Positions 15,452 to 24,044 of a stretch of DNA of 38,153 nt are shown here, piece by piece. Source of the stretch: RGIG5612 sp963599255 (GTDB lineage: Bacteria > Bacillota > Clostridia > Lachnospirales > Lachnospiraceae); the NCBI GenBank assembly GCA_963599255.1, contig CAVBWS010000015.1, forward strand, positions 1 through 38,153, in the 5' to 3' direction. Positions within the stretch are counted from its first letter, which is position 1. Every line of letters begins with the position of its first letter. The notes beneath the pieces are model-generated. The model had not been told where the DNA came from. It was given only the letters and a program-made list of their open reading frames with translations, and did not search any database. A program made the position numbers and the translations under genes.

Positions 15452-16327
15452 TTATTCTGCTGCTGGTGCAGGTGCAGGTTCTGCTGCCGTTGTCGGTTCT
15501 TCTATCGGTTTTGCATGATTCCATAATCCTCTGAAATCAGCATCCATGATACAGCCTGTTACGCAGACTTCTTCACATTTGCCGCAGTGCTGACACTTAC
15601 TGTAATCAATCTTAGCCAGGTTATTTTCAACAGCGATCGCCTCAGCAGGACAGTTCTTAACGCACTTCTGGCATCCGATACATCCATGTGAACATACCTT
15701 TCTTGTAACCGCGCCCTTGTCATGGTTATTACATGTAACCATGGTACGAATGGTGTCGACTTCAAGGGAAATAACCTTGTTAGGACATGTCTTAGCACAC
15801 AGTCCGCAGCCGATACACTTTCTAGGATCAATATTGGCTATACCCTTCTCAATGCAGATTGCCCCTTGAGGACAGACAGCCGCACAATCCCCGAATCCGA
15901 GGCAGCCGTATGTACATGAACCCTTGCCTCCGTAGAACAGTTTAGCCGCTTTACAGCTTGAGATTCCCTGATAGTCCATCTTATCAGCTGTATAATCGCA
16001 ATTGCCGCGGCAGTGGATTACTGCCACCTGCTCGATAACTTCCTCTGCCTCAACGCCCAGTACATCTGCTACCTTCTTGGCAACGCCCTCGCTTCCCGGA
16101 ACGCACAGATTGGTTTTCTTGATCTCTCCTGATGCAAGAGCTGCTGCATAACCATCGCATCCTGCAAATCCGCAGGCACCACAGTTAGCACCCGGCAGAC
16201 ATTCCCTTATCTTCTGTGCTGTCTCATCCACAGGAACAGCCATTATCTTGGAAGCAATAGCCAGAATGACTGCACATATGAGGCCGATAACTGCAACTGA
16301 TACAATTGCTATAATAATTGCATTCAT
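15452..16327 (-). CDS. rnfB: Rnf complex iron-sulfur subunit RnfB
   Basis: Membrane-anchored multi-cluster ferredoxin that takes electrons from reduced ferredoxin into the Rnf pump. The 291 residues have one N-terminal membrane helix, the four-cysteine 4Fe-4S domain CLPGANCGACGFAGC, then several CxxCxxC motifs (CIGCGLCAKTCP, CIGCQKCVKNCP, CQHCGKCEEVC) and a Pro/Ala-rich tail. Last gene of the operon, 12 nt after rnfA. The ribosome-binding site AGGAGG is close to the ATG. Confidence 0.95.
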   Translation of the reverse strand: MNAIIIAIVSVAVIGLICAVILAIASKIMAVPVDETAQKIRECLPGANCGACGFAGCDGYAAALASGEIKKTNLCVPGSEGVAKKVADVLGVEAEEVIEQVAVIHCRGNCDYTADKMDYQGISSCKAAKLFYGGKGSCTYGCLGFGDCAAVCPQGAICIEKGIANIDPRKCIGCGLCAKTCPNKVISLEVDTIRTMVTCNNHDKGAVTRKVCSHGCIGCQKCVKNCPAEAIAVENNLAKIDYSKCQHCGKCEEVCVTGCIMDADFRGLWNHAKPIEEPTTAAEPAPAPAAE

Positions 16328-16339
16328 ATGAGCCCCTCC

Positions 16340-16936
16340 TTAACTAAACAGGTTTTCAACAACACCGTTGAAACCGAAGAATGACAGTGACAGAATTGCT
16401 GCAGCTACAAGTGTGATCGGCAGACCCTGGAATGACTTAGGCGGTTCGCTGGAATCCATCTGACCTCTTACGCCTGAGAACAGAACCATTGCCAGGAAGA
16501 ATCCAAGACCTGAACCTAGAGCATTTACGATTGATTCAATAAATGTATATGAGCTGTCAATATTTGCAATTGTTACACCAAGTACCGCGCAGTTTGTTGT
16601 GATCAGCGGAAGGAAAACTCCCAGAGCATTGTACAGTGACTTCATGTACTTCTTAAGAATAATCTCAACTAACTGAACCAGTGCTGCGATAACCAGGATA
16701 AATACAACCGTCTGCAGATATCCCATTCCATTCGGAACCAGCAGATACATCTGAATAGGCCATGTTACTGCCGTCGCCAGCATCATGACGAAGATAACCG
16801 CAATACTCATACCTGTTGCATTCTTAAGCTCCTTAGATACACCCAGGAACGGACATATTCCGAGGAACTGACGCAGCGTGTAGTTGTTAACGGTAATGCC
16901 GCTAAGTAAGATAACGATAAGAATCTTAAAAGACAT
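16340..16936 (-). CDS. rnfA: Rnf complex membrane subunit RnfA
   Basis: Polytopic subunit that, with RnfE, forms the pseudo-symmetric core of the ion pump. The 198-residue, six-helix protein carries NNYTLRQFLGICPFLGVS and VFLPLITTNCAVLGV, where the paired cysteines of RnfA/RnfE bind an intramembrane iron-sulfur cluster. The start shares a base with the end of rnfE. Confidence 0.95.
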   Translation of the reverse strand: MSFKILIVILLSGITVNNYTLRQFLGICPFLGVSKELKNATGMSIAVIFVMMLATAVTWPIQMYLLVPNGMGYLQTVVFILVIAALVQLVEIILKKYMKSLYNALGVFLPLITTNCAVLGVTIANIDSSYTFIESIVNALGSGLGFFLAMVLFSGVRGQMDSSEPPKSFQGLPITLVAAAILSLSFFGFNGVVENLFS

Positions 16937-17637
16937 TATTTATCGCCTCCTTCCTTAGTCTCACAGCCGCCTTCGCAGCCTAATTTGCCGCAGGTTGCAG
17001 CACCCGGACATCCGGCACATCCAAATTCTGTCTTCTTAATAGCCTTACCTTTAGAAATCTTATTTACAAGAGCTATAAGACATGCAAATACGAAGAATCC
17101 GCCCGGAGCCATTGTCATGATCGATATGTTATTGTCTGCCAGAACCGGTATTTCCATGCCGAACCATGTACCGCTTCCCAGGATCTCTCTGATTGAAGCC
17201 ATTACAAAAAGTGCCAGTGTGAATCCGATGCCCATGCCCACCGCGTCAAGGAAGGAGGCAAATGGTTTGTTCTTATTGGCAAACATCTCGGCTCTTCCCA
17301 GGATGATACAGTTAACAACTATCAGCGACAGGTAAATACCCAAGGCCTCATATAAACTGTAGGCGTACGCCTCCATGAAGAGCTCAATGATCGTAACGAA
17401 GCCTGCTATAAGTGTGATATAACATGGTATTCTTACCTTGTCCGGGATGATATTTCTCAGAAGAGAGATAACAACATTCGAACAGATAAGAACAAATGTA
17501 AATGCTACGCCCATACCGATAGCATTCGATGCCTGTGTAGTTACAGCAAGTGTAGGACAGGTTCCAAGAACAAGTACCAGTACAGGATTTTCTTTAATAA
17601 TACCCTTAGTGAGTATCGATAATTTTGATTCTTTCAC
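16936..17637 (-). CDS. rnfE: Rnf complex membrane subunit RnfE
   Basis: RnfA-related membrane subunit. The 233 residues have six helices with PVLVLVLGTCPTLAVT and YLSLIVVNCIILGRAE, the RnfE half of the intramembrane cluster site. A cytoplasmic tail of about 30 residues is rich in cysteine and glycine (CAGCPGAATCGKLGCEGGC). Such a tail is beyond the core fold and may bind metal. Its start is one nucleotide from the rnfG stop. Confidence 0.94.
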   Translation of the reverse strand: MKESKLSILTKGIIKENPVLVLVLGTCPTLAVTTQASNAIGMGVAFTFVLICSNVVISLLRNIIPDKVRIPCYITLIAGFVTIIELFMEAYAYSLYEALGIYLSLIVVNCIILGRAEMFANKNKPFASFLDAVGMGIGFTLALFVMASIREILGSGTWFGMEIPVLADNNISIMTMAPGGFFVFACLIALVNKISKGKAIKKTEFGCAGCPGAATCGKLGCEGGCETKEGGDK

Positions 17638-17638
17638 T

Positions 17639-18178
17639 TTACTCTACCCCCGTTACCATATTAAATGCTGTAAACGCATCTGCTATCGCTCCAAGGTACG
17701 CCTTCGAAGAAATCGTTGCGCCGCTTATGGCCTCAACGCCTTCCAATTTCGAATCCTTGCCTACGAACTGACTTCTGAACGGTTCATCAGCGGTCTTAGA
17801 TCCCATACCCTTAGTCTCACTATGTGACAATGTCTTAACTGCAATTATGCATCCGTCGTTATCGATGCCGCAAATGATCGACATCTTGCCGCCGTATCCT
17901 GTTGCGCTGAGCATAAATACATATCCGACGTCATTACTGGTCTTGTAAACCTCTGTTACTGTATCAGGAAGTCCTTCTATTTCTACTAATTCAAATCCGG
18001 TTGCCTCCGGAATAATCTCTGCTCTTGCAGCCTCTGCTCTCTCAGCCGCACCCTGTGCAATAACATCCGCTGTCAGATGATTAGTTACTGCCAGTGCTGC
18101 AGAGATAACAATACATATAACCGTAAGGACAACAACCGGCATTACAAAATCTTTCTTTACTGAAGTCGAAGCTTTCAT
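17639..18178 (-). CDS. rnfG: Rnf complex FMN subunit RnfG
   Basis: Periplasm-side flavoprotein with covalently bound FMN. The 179-residue protein has one N-terminal membrane anchor (VVLTVICIVISAALAVTNHL) and the flavinylation motif SGATIS near residue 156, where Thr carries FMN. Short for the family but complete. It overlaps rnfD by 4 nt and precedes rnfE. Confidence 0.95.
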   Translation of the reverse strand: MKASTSVKKDFVMPVVVLTVICIVISAALAVTNHLTADVIAQGAAERAEAARAEIIPEATGFELVEIEGLPDTVTEVYKTSNDVGYVFMLSATGYGGKMSIICGIDNDGCIIAVKTLSHSETKGMGSKTADEPFRSQFVGKDSKLEGVEAISGATISSKAYLGAIADAFTAFNMVTGVE

Positions 18179-19092
18179 GCCTTAGTACCTCCTACAGGTT
18201 TGGTGATCCTGATCCTGTTAATGTATGGAGTAAGAATATTCATTAACAGAATGGAGAAGGATACGCCCTCCGGGTAACTGCCGTATACTCTGATGACAAC
18301 GGTAAGGATACCTGCGCCTAAGCCGAAGATGATCTTACCTATAGTAGTATATGGAGTCGTTACATAATCTGTTGCCATGAAGATCGCGCCCAGCATAAGT
18401 CCGCCGGACATGATCTGATAAATCGGCTCCTGTCCCAGTGCAAGTGTAAACAGGAATACTGTTGCGATATAAATCACCGGTGTATGCCATGTAATAACCT
18501 TTCTGACGACCAGATAAATTCCGCCCAACAGAAGTGCTAACACACAGGTCTCACCTAAGCATCCGCCTCTTTGTCCCAGGAACATCTGAAGAAGGCTCGG
18601 AAGCTGATCTGTTGAACCTGATGATATAAGTGCCAGCGGTGTAGCTGTAGATACTGTATCCGGGAACACCCATGTGGTCATGGTTGTTGAAAATGCCAGG
18701 AACATAACAATACGGGCTGTGATCGCAGGATTGGCAAAATTCTTGCCGATGCCGCCGAACAGCTGCTTGATTCCTATAATGGCTACGATACATCCGAAGA
18801 TGGCCTGCCAGATAGGAATATTAACCGGCAGGTTGTAAGCCAGCAATATACCTGTTACAACTGCCGACAGATCGCCCACGGTAACAGGTTTGTGCATAAG
18901 CTTCTCCCAGATGTACTCGCAGAGCACGCAGGAAGCCACACATACTGCCACAACTGCCAATGCAGTAAATCCAAAATTAATAATCGCTGCAATAAGAGCC
19001 GGCATAAGGGCAATTATTACATCCAACATAACACGCTGAGTTGAAGTCTTAGAGCGTATATGTGGTGAAGAAGAAACTGTTAAATTACTCAT
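18175..19092 (-). CDS. rnfD: Rnf complex membrane FMN subunit RnfD
   Basis: Polytopic NqrB-like subunit (305 aa). It carries a covalent FMN on the Thr of STATPLALI and the family motifs SSPHIRSKTSTQRVMLDV at the N-terminus and MATDYVTTP near the C-terminus. It overlaps rnfC and rnfG by 4 nt each, so the cluster is tightly coupled. Confidence 0.95.
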   Translation of the reverse strand: MSNLTVSSSPHIRSKTSTQRVMLDVIIALMPALIAAIINFGFTALAVVAVCVASCVLCEYIWEKLMHKPVTVGDLSAVVTGILLAYNLPVNIPIWQAIFGCIVAIIGIKQLFGGIGKNFANPAITARIVMFLAFSTTMTTWVFPDTVSTATPLALISSGSTDQLPSLLQMFLGQRGGCLGETCVLALLLGGIYLVVRKVITWHTPVIYIATVFLFTLALGQEPIYQIMSGGLMLGAIFMATDYVTTPYTTIGKIIFGLGAGILTVVIRVYGSYPEGVSFSILLMNILTPYINRIRITKPVGGTKA

Positions 19093-20411
19093 TTATTCTC
19101 CTCCTTCGCTTTTTTAGCATTCTGATAGTCCCTCAGCATAGCCTTGGACAGCTTCATTACCTGAACAAGTGGTCTTTTGGCAGGGCAGCCAAATGCGCAG
19201 CATCCGCATTCCATGCACAGTCCTACTTTTTCTTTTTCAAGAACTTCAGGTCTCTTAAGTTCATATGCTCTCTCAATTTCGAGAGGCGCCAGTCTCATAG
19301 GGCAATGTGCCACGCAATTGCCGCATCTGATACATGTGGTAGGCTCCGGAAGTATGGCATCCTTCTTATTAAAAGCAAGGGTTGCATTAGTTCCCTTAAG
19401 TACAGGTACTTCTGTATCCGGAACTGCTATACCCATCATAGGGCCGCCGTATAAAACCTTGGCCGGCTCTTCCTTGAAACCGCCGCAGAATTCGAATAAA
19501 TATTTGATCGGAGTTCCGATAGGAGCTATTACATTCTGTGGATTGGCCACTGCCGATCCGTCTACTGTAACGCATTTCTCAACAAGCGGCATACCCGTGC
19601 TGATATATCTGTACAGTGCTGCCAGAGAAGTACAGTTCATAACAATGCATCCGGCATCAGCAGGAAGCTTGCCCTCCGGTACTTCTCTTCCGGTGATATT
19701 GTAGATCAATACCTTCTCACCGCCCTGTGGGTAAATAGCAGGGAGAGACTCTACTCTGAAGCCCTGTTTGCCGCTTACAAGAGCACTTATCTTATCAATG
19801 CATTCCTGCTTGTTATTCTCAATTCCAAAAACAACTTCCGGAATTCCTATGTATTGTTTTACTAATTCAGCGCCTTTTACTACCAGCTCTGCATCATCGA
19901 TCATAGTCCTGGTGTCTGATGTAATATATGGCTCGCATTCAGCGCCGTTTACCAGCAGATAATCGATCTTTACGTCATCCTTGACAGAGAGCTTAACAGA
20001 AGCCGGGAATCCGGCACCGCCCAATCCTACAAGTCCGCTTGCTCTTACTGCAGCAATGAACTCTTCCTTGGAAGATACGGATATAGGCTTAACATCTTCA
20101 CTAACGGCCTGCTGTCCATCTGTCTCAATAATAATCGCTGTTCCTCTCTGACCTGAGGAAAGAAGGACTTCATCAATCTTCTTAACCTTGCCAGATACAC
20201 CTGAATGTATAGGTGCAGAAACAAATCCACCTGCTTCGGCAATCATCTGACCGACCTTAACTTCATCGTTAACCTTAACGATAGGTTTAGCCGGTGCTCC
20301 TATGTGCATTGACATAGGAATGATCACCTGAGGTGGAACAGGGATTCTTACTGCAGGACAGGCCGCTGTGTTTTTCCAGTGGGGTGTTCTAACACCATGC
20401 AGTCTTTTCAC
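19089..20411 (-). CDS. rnfC: Rnf complex NADH-site subunit RnfC
   Basis: Peripheral subunit that exchanges electrons with NAD+/NADH and completes ferredoxin:NAD+ oxidoreductase. The 440 residues begin with the RnfC barrel-sandwich domain (GAPAKPIVKVNDEVKVGQMI). The Complex I 51 kDa-like core has GLVGLGGAGFPASVKL and NGAECEPYITSD, and two 4Fe-4S motifs follow (CIRCGNCVAHCP, CMECGCCAFGCP). The start is GTG with AAGGAG about 9 nt upstream. First gene of the operon. Confidence 0.95.
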   Translation of the reverse strand: MKRLHGVRTPHWKNTAACPAVRIPVPPQVIIPMSMHIGAPAKPIVKVNDEVKVGQMIAEAGGFVSAPIHSGVSGKVKKIDEVLLSSGQRGTAIIIETDGQQAVSEDVKPISVSSKEEFIAAVRASGLVGLGGAGFPASVKLSVKDDVKIDYLLVNGAECEPYITSDTRTMIDDAELVVKGAELVKQYIGIPEVVFGIENNKQECIDKISALVSGKQGFRVESLPAIYPQGGEKVLIYNITGREVPEGKLPADAGCIVMNCTSLAALYRYISTGMPLVEKCVTVDGSAVANPQNVIAPIGTPIKYLFEFCGGFKEEPAKVLYGGPMMGIAVPDTEVPVLKGTNATLAFNKKDAILPEPTTCIRCGNCVAHCPMRLAPLEIERAYELKRPEVLEKEKVGLCMECGCCAFGCPAKRPLVQVMKLSKAMLRDYQNAKKAKEENK

Positions 20412-20504
20412 CTTTTCATCTCCTTAAAAAATCGGCGCAAACAACCGGGGTTGCTTCCGTCGTTGGATAATAACAACTATAGTTACAAACTTTCGCCACC
20501 TACT

Positions 20505-20532
20505 ATGATACTCGTCGACAAGATTTTTTCAA
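20505..20532 (-). promoter_or_regulatory. Putative promoter of the rnf operon
   Basis: Minus strand TTGAAA (20527-20532), 16-nt spacer, TATCAT (20505-20510), about 95 nt before rnfC. Moderate match; no other candidate in the gap is better. Confidence 0.5.
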
Positions 20533-20937
20533 TAATAGTTTACAAAAAATCTACAATTTTTTTGTTCTATTTTAAGTGCACCCTGGTGTTTGTCTCCCTT
20601 TTTCCCCTGTTAAGTACCCCAGCTGCAGCTTTGTACTCCCTGCGCCGCCAAGGTTTGCCTCCTATGCCGAGTCAGTGTTGTAATTGATATACATTATGAT
20701 ATACTTAATAAAAACGAACTAACATTTCCTGAAAAATTGCATCTATATTTTCTATATCTTATTATGAGTCGATAAATATGTACGGCAGAATTTATATCAG
20801 GCGCGACCTAACAGAGCTTTTATTAATTTGTAATCTAGCTTCTCCTGCTAACTATTTAAACATTTTATACCCTGTTCAATGATCAAACCTCTCTGAGGTA
20901 AATGAGCTTGGACACAAACCACGGAAAGGAGCTGCAT
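20533..20937. other. Divergent intergenic region between rnfC and the secreted-protein gene
   Basis: AT-rich, no gene seen. It contains two near-copies of GATATAC (about 20687 and 20699). It should hold the promoter of the plus-strand gene at 20938, but I find no convincing -35/-10 pair. Confidence 0.4.
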
Positions 20938-21582
20938 ATGAACAAGAAGATTTTATTATATCTATCGTTGATCGGAATTTTCTGCTCTCTTATTTATCTT
21001 CCTGTATACGCAAAAAATGAGGCTGTTCCTATATTCTATAAAAGCATTGATGCTGTCAGTGTATCAGAGGAACAAGCAGAAGATCCGGGGACTAAGTTTT
21101 TAGTTTGGTTGTTCTCTCCGAATTATGGTAATAGATATTCTGATTATGAAGAAGCCATTGGTCAGATAATGGAAACAATTGACGCTGCATCGTTAGAAGA
21201 CAGTGCCGGTGATGTGATTGTTGAAATTGACGATACGGCGGTTGATGAAGCCGTAGATAAATGCTATGAACCTATAGCTGATATTGTTCCATCGGATATG
21301 ATTGACACCATGAAGAAGAACCGTCTGCCTTTTAGTTATGATGAAGCCATTGAAGAATCCGAGGTTACAGTTACGGTTTCTGATGTTACTTTTTCTGATG
21401 GCACGACCAGCAGCTTTACAGATGGTACTATATTTGATTATGATGTGATGTTGGAGATTGATGGCAGCAAATCATTTGCTGATGCGTCTTATATTTCATT
21501 GGAAAATGACGGTCAATATCACATAAATGGGCAGATCACTGTTTTAGATAACCAGATAACAGGATTGTATATCAGCCGTTGA
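20938..21582 (+). CDS. Secreted protein of unknown function
   Basis: A 214-residue protein with a clear signal peptide (MNKKILLYLSLIGIFCSL, then a likely cut after PVYA). The mature part is strongly acidic, with many Asp/Glu and repeated VTVSDVTFSDGTTSSF-like beta-rich stretches. No lipobox cysteine, no sortase motif and no recognised domain. The frame is open from 20902, but AAAGGAG before the ATG at 20938 sets the start. It is the only plus-strand gene between 0.7 and 34.6 kb, with its own terminator, so it is an isolated transcription unit. Confidence 0.75.
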   Translation: MNKKILLYLSLIGIFCSLIYLPVYAKNEAVPIFYKSIDAVSVSEEQAEDPGTKFLVWLFSPNYGNRYSDYEEAIGQIMETIDAASLEDSAGDVIVEIDDTAVDEAVDKCYEPIADIVPSDMIDTMKKNRLPFSYDEAIEESEVTVTVSDVTFSDGTTSSFTDGTIFDYDVMLEIDGSKSFADASYISLENDGQYHINGQITVLDNQITGLYISR

Positions 21583-21593
21583 AACAAAAAGGC

Positions 21594-21627
21594 AAGAGGC
21601 TGTCGCACTAATGTGTTACAGCCTCTT
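21594..21627. terminator. Bidirectional terminator between the secreted protein and thiT
   Basis: AAGAGGCTGT (21594-21603) pairs perfectly with ACAGCCTCTT (21618-21627). The two genes converge here; T-rich sequence follows on the plus strand and CAAAAAGG flanks the other side. Confidence 0.75.
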
Positions 21628-21638
21628 ATTAGTTAGTA

Positions 21639-22172
21639 TTATCGAAGGGCAGACTGCTTAACTCGCTGCAGGGCCTTAGACATGGCAGGGATGGATAGGA
21701 TGATCATTGTTAGTATAGCCTCCGCGCCGATGTAGATTATATTATAAACTGCCGAATAGGCCGCTGAATTCCAGCCTGCCCAGGCATAACTTCCGAAAAA
21801 CACCCAACCGCTGAGAAAAGAGAAAAAGTATCTTCCTCCGCATGCCGCCAGATATCCGAGACGAAGACCGTTCTTCTTATTGGCGAAAAATCCGGAAATG
21901 CCAAAGGCGCCGAAGGCTAAAACATAATCCAAAATTGCCTGCACGGGTGTCAGCACATACGGGTCTATAATAAACTGCAGGATACCATAGGCAACTCCTG
22001 AGGTGATACCCACCACCGGACCGAAGAAATATCCCGGCAGCATAGCAAACAGCATGGAACAAAGTGTGATGGCTCCGCCGGTTGGAAAGGAAAATAGCTT
22101 AACCATAGATGTGACAGTGGCCAGAGCAATGCACATGGCACAATAAACGAGAATCTTAACATTTTTTGACAT
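21639..22172 (-). CDS. thiT: Thiamine ECF transporter substrate-binding subunit ThiT
   Basis: Membrane S-component that binds thiamine and docks on a shared EcfA-A'-T energy module encoded elsewhere. The 177-residue, six-helix protein matches ThiT: LCSMLFAMLPGYFFGPVVG, GVAYGILQFIIDPYVLTPVQ, and the aromatic substrate pocket segment FFGSYAWAGWNSAAYSAVYN. A TPP riboswitch directly upstream supports thiamine as substrate. The ribosome-binding site GGAGG is separated from the ATG by a run of seven T. Confidence 0.93.
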   Translation of the reverse strand: MSKNVKILVYCAMCIALATVTSMVKLFSFPTGGAITLCSMLFAMLPGYFFGPVVGITSGVAYGILQFIIDPYVLTPVQAILDYVLAFGAFGISGFFANKKNGLRLGYLAACGGRYFFSFLSGWVFFGSYAWAGWNSAAYSAVYNIIYIGAEAILTMIILSIPAMSKALQRVKQSALR

Positions 22173-22179
22173 AAAAAAA

Positions 22180-22196
22180 CCTCCTTTGATGGGAGG
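22180..22196 (-). promoter_or_regulatory. SD-sequestering hairpin / expression platform of the TPP riboswitch
   Basis: In the RNA, CCTCC pairs with the thiT ribosome-binding site GGAGG, followed at once by TTTTTTT and the start codon. The same hairpin could hide the Shine-Dalgarno sequence or act as a very short terminator. Confidence 0.55.
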
Positions 22197-22237
22197 GGCA
22201 GAATAGTAACAGCAGATATTTATCTGAATTTTCCACT

Positions 22238-22322
22238 GTCATGCTTCCCTACGCAGGTATTAACCTGATCAGGTGAGAAGGGTTGGCTCTGAAGAGCCAT
22301 CTCAGCATATGCGCCCCTAGCA
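22238..22322 (-). promoter_or_regulatory. TPP riboswitch (THI element)
   Basis: The minus strand reads the classic core in order: GGGG...CTGAGA, ACCCTT, ACCTGATCAGGTTAATACC and TGCGTAGGGAAGC. These form the helices that bind the pyrimidine and pyrophosphate ends of thiamine pyrophosphate. It lies 66 nt before thiT and should turn it off when TPP is plentiful. Confidence 0.95.
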
Positions 22323-22407
22323 ATTACTTGTTATTATAGTTTTGAGGCAGATAATGTCAAGATATATTGTTTAAACAAAGCCTAATCGTGCCATCTTGAT
22401 GTCCAAC

Positions 22408-22432
22408 TGACCCCCAGATTGACCCCCAAATT
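22408..22432. repeat. Tandem TGACCCCCARATT repeat near tRNA-Leu
   Basis: Two head-to-tail copies of a 13-mer (TGACCCCCAGATT, TGACCCCCAAATT) sharing one base lie about 130 nt past the 3' end of tRNA-Leu. They could be a recombination-site remnant or a regulator site; no integrase gene is near. Confidence 0.4.
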
Positions 22433-22521
22433 ATATAAACCTATCGTTTTTCTACGGCATCTGACGACATATGATAAGAAGATTGAATGTTAAGAAAACA
22501 TTGATATATCAAGCATTTAAA

Positions 22522-22552
22522 GGAAAAAAATAACACGTGATGACACGTGTTA
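22522..22552 (-). terminator. Terminator of tRNA-Leu
   Basis: TAACACGTG (22531-22539) pairs with CACGTGTTA (22544-22552) around a 4-nt loop, followed on the minus strand by seven T. It lies 9 nt after the tRNA. Confidence 0.9.
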
Positions 22553-22561
22553 AATTCTTAA

Positions 22562-22645
22562 TGCGGATAACAGGAGTTGAACCTGCATGAGTGTTACCTC
22601 ACATGGACCTGAACCATGCGCGTCTGCCTATTCCGCCATATCCGC
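22562..22645 (-). tRNA. tRNA-Leu (anticodon CAG)
   Basis: An 84-nt cloverleaf: acceptor GCGGATA/TATCCGC, D-arm with AATAGGCAGAC, anticodon stem CATGG/CCATG around TTCAGGT (CAG at 34-36, reading CUG), long variable arm (TGAGG...CTCA) and T-arm GGTTCAACTCC. The class II variable arm confirms leucine. The discriminator is A and CCA is not encoded. Confidence 0.95.
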
Positions 22646-22667
22646 TTACCTGCTAAACAGCTTGCAT

Positions 22668-22696
22668 ATAATAGCACACTCGCATTTTCTGTGCAA
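22668..22696 (-). promoter_or_regulatory. Putative promoter of tRNA-Leu
   Basis: Minus strand TTGCAC (22691-22696), 17-nt spacer, TATTAT (22668-22673), about 22 nt before the mature tRNA 5' end. Confidence 0.65.
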
Positions 22697-22748
22697 TAGA
22701 AAATTTCAGTGTGTCCTATATAAATTTTCGGTCGGATCTTTGTCTAAT

Positions 22749-23900
22749 TTATTTTTTATAACAGTCCCAACGCTGGATCCTCTTTTCTACCCTCTCATTT
22801 ACGATATCTGAAATGATAGCAAACAGCGGAACTCCTAGGATCATACCAACTACTCCAAACAAACCTCCGCATATGATGATTGATGCAAGCACCCACATAG
22901 GGCGCAGACCGGTAGGATCACCGAACAATTTTGGCTTAAGGAGATTGCCGTCACAGAACTGGCTTATCAATGTATATATTACAAACCATACTGTTCCCAT
23001 CGGATTAACAAGTAGAATCAGGAAACCTCCTATTACTCCGCCAACAATAGGTCCGAATGTTGGAACAAAGTTAGTTACTCCAACCTCCACAGCAATAAGC
23101 AGCGGATACGGTAGTCCCATAATGATCATAAACAGATAACATGCCACACCTACTATTAATGAATCAAGGATATTACAAAGCAAATATCTGATAAAGATCT
23201 TGCTGCTTTTTGTGCATACATTTGCAAAACTTATATAATTCTCCGGTTCCATAATGGATCTGAAGTACCTGCTTACTCCTCTGGACAGATGTCCCACATC
23301 AAGAAGCATATAAATAACCAGCATGAACATAATAAATGTATTCAGCACATTTGAGCCAACGCTCGTCACACCGCCGATAATACCGGATATATGTTCCGTA
23401 CACCAAGTGATTATGGTAGAGCTGAATTCTTTAAGATCTGCTGACTGCAGATCCATAAGATTTACACCAAAAATATTGATTTCACTAGCATATTCACCAA
23501 ATACTTTCTTTATAAGATTTATCAGCGATTCTACATATTGATCTAGATTCGCTATCAGATTACTTATAGACGCAGATAACTGATTGACTATCAGATACAG
23601 AAGCAGCAATATCAAAAAGACTATCATCACCACTGTAAATATAACGCAGAAAAGATGCACCGCCTTGCGATATTTTAATTTTCCAAATACCTTCTGTTCA
23701 AAAAATTGAACTATAGGATTAATAATAAATGCCAATATTGTTGCACAGATAACCGGCCACAGTATACTCAGCACATATAAAAATGCGTCTCTTACAATTC
23801 CGATATTGTTCAGCACAACATAAAAAAGTATCGCTCCGCATGCTACTATGAATATCTGAAAATTTTTATTATTGCGAAATGCTTCCCTGATTTTGTTCAT
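22749..23900 (-). CDS. AI-2E family transporter (PerM/YtvI-like permease)
   Basis: A 383-residue polytopic membrane protein of the AI-2E/PerM family. N-terminal helix pairs are followed by a large extracytoplasmic region (about 120-170), then the conserved C-terminal block VTNFVPTFGPIVGGVIGG, ISQFCDGNLLKPKLFG and GVVGMILGVPLFAIISDI. Substrate cannot be told from sequence; family members include autoinducer-2 exporters and Na+/H+ antiporters. A single-gene unit with AGGATAACA before the ATG. Confidence 0.88.
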   Translation of the reverse strand: MNKIREAFRNNKNFQIFIVACGAILFYVVLNNIGIVRDAFLYVLSILWPVICATILAFIINPIVQFFEQKVFGKLKYRKAVHLFCVIFTVVMIVFLILLLLYLIVNQLSASISNLIANLDQYVESLINLIKKVFGEYASEINIFGVNLMDLQSADLKEFSSTIITWCTEHISGIIGGVTSVGSNVLNTFIMFMLVIYMLLDVGHLSRGVSRYFRSIMEPENYISFANVCTKSSKIFIRYLLCNILDSLIVGVACYLFMIIMGLPYPLLIAVEVGVTNFVPTFGPIVGGVIGGFLILLVNPMGTVWFVIYTLISQFCDGNLLKPKLFGDPTGLRPMWVLASIIICGGLFGVVGMILGVPLFAIISDIVNERVEKRIQRWDCYKK

Positions 23901-23951
23901 TTGTTATCCTGTTATCTTGAAGGTAATTCCAGCTTTCTCAGATATTTTTAA

Positions 23952-23991
23952 CAGATTACTGCATACCGATTTTTCTGTATGCAGTAATCTG
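23952..23991. terminator. Strong hairpin after the zinc-ribbon gene
   Basis: A perfect 15-bp stem (CAGATTACTGCATAC with GTATGCAGTAATCTG) around a 10-nt loop. On the minus strand it is followed by TTAAAAATATC, a poor T-run. It ends the zinc-ribbon transcript or insulates the AI-2E gene. Confidence 0.65.
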
Positions 23992-24044
23992 CGATCATCT
24001 GACAATTATCTATTAGCCGTGATGTTATAAAAGTTCTTTATTCG

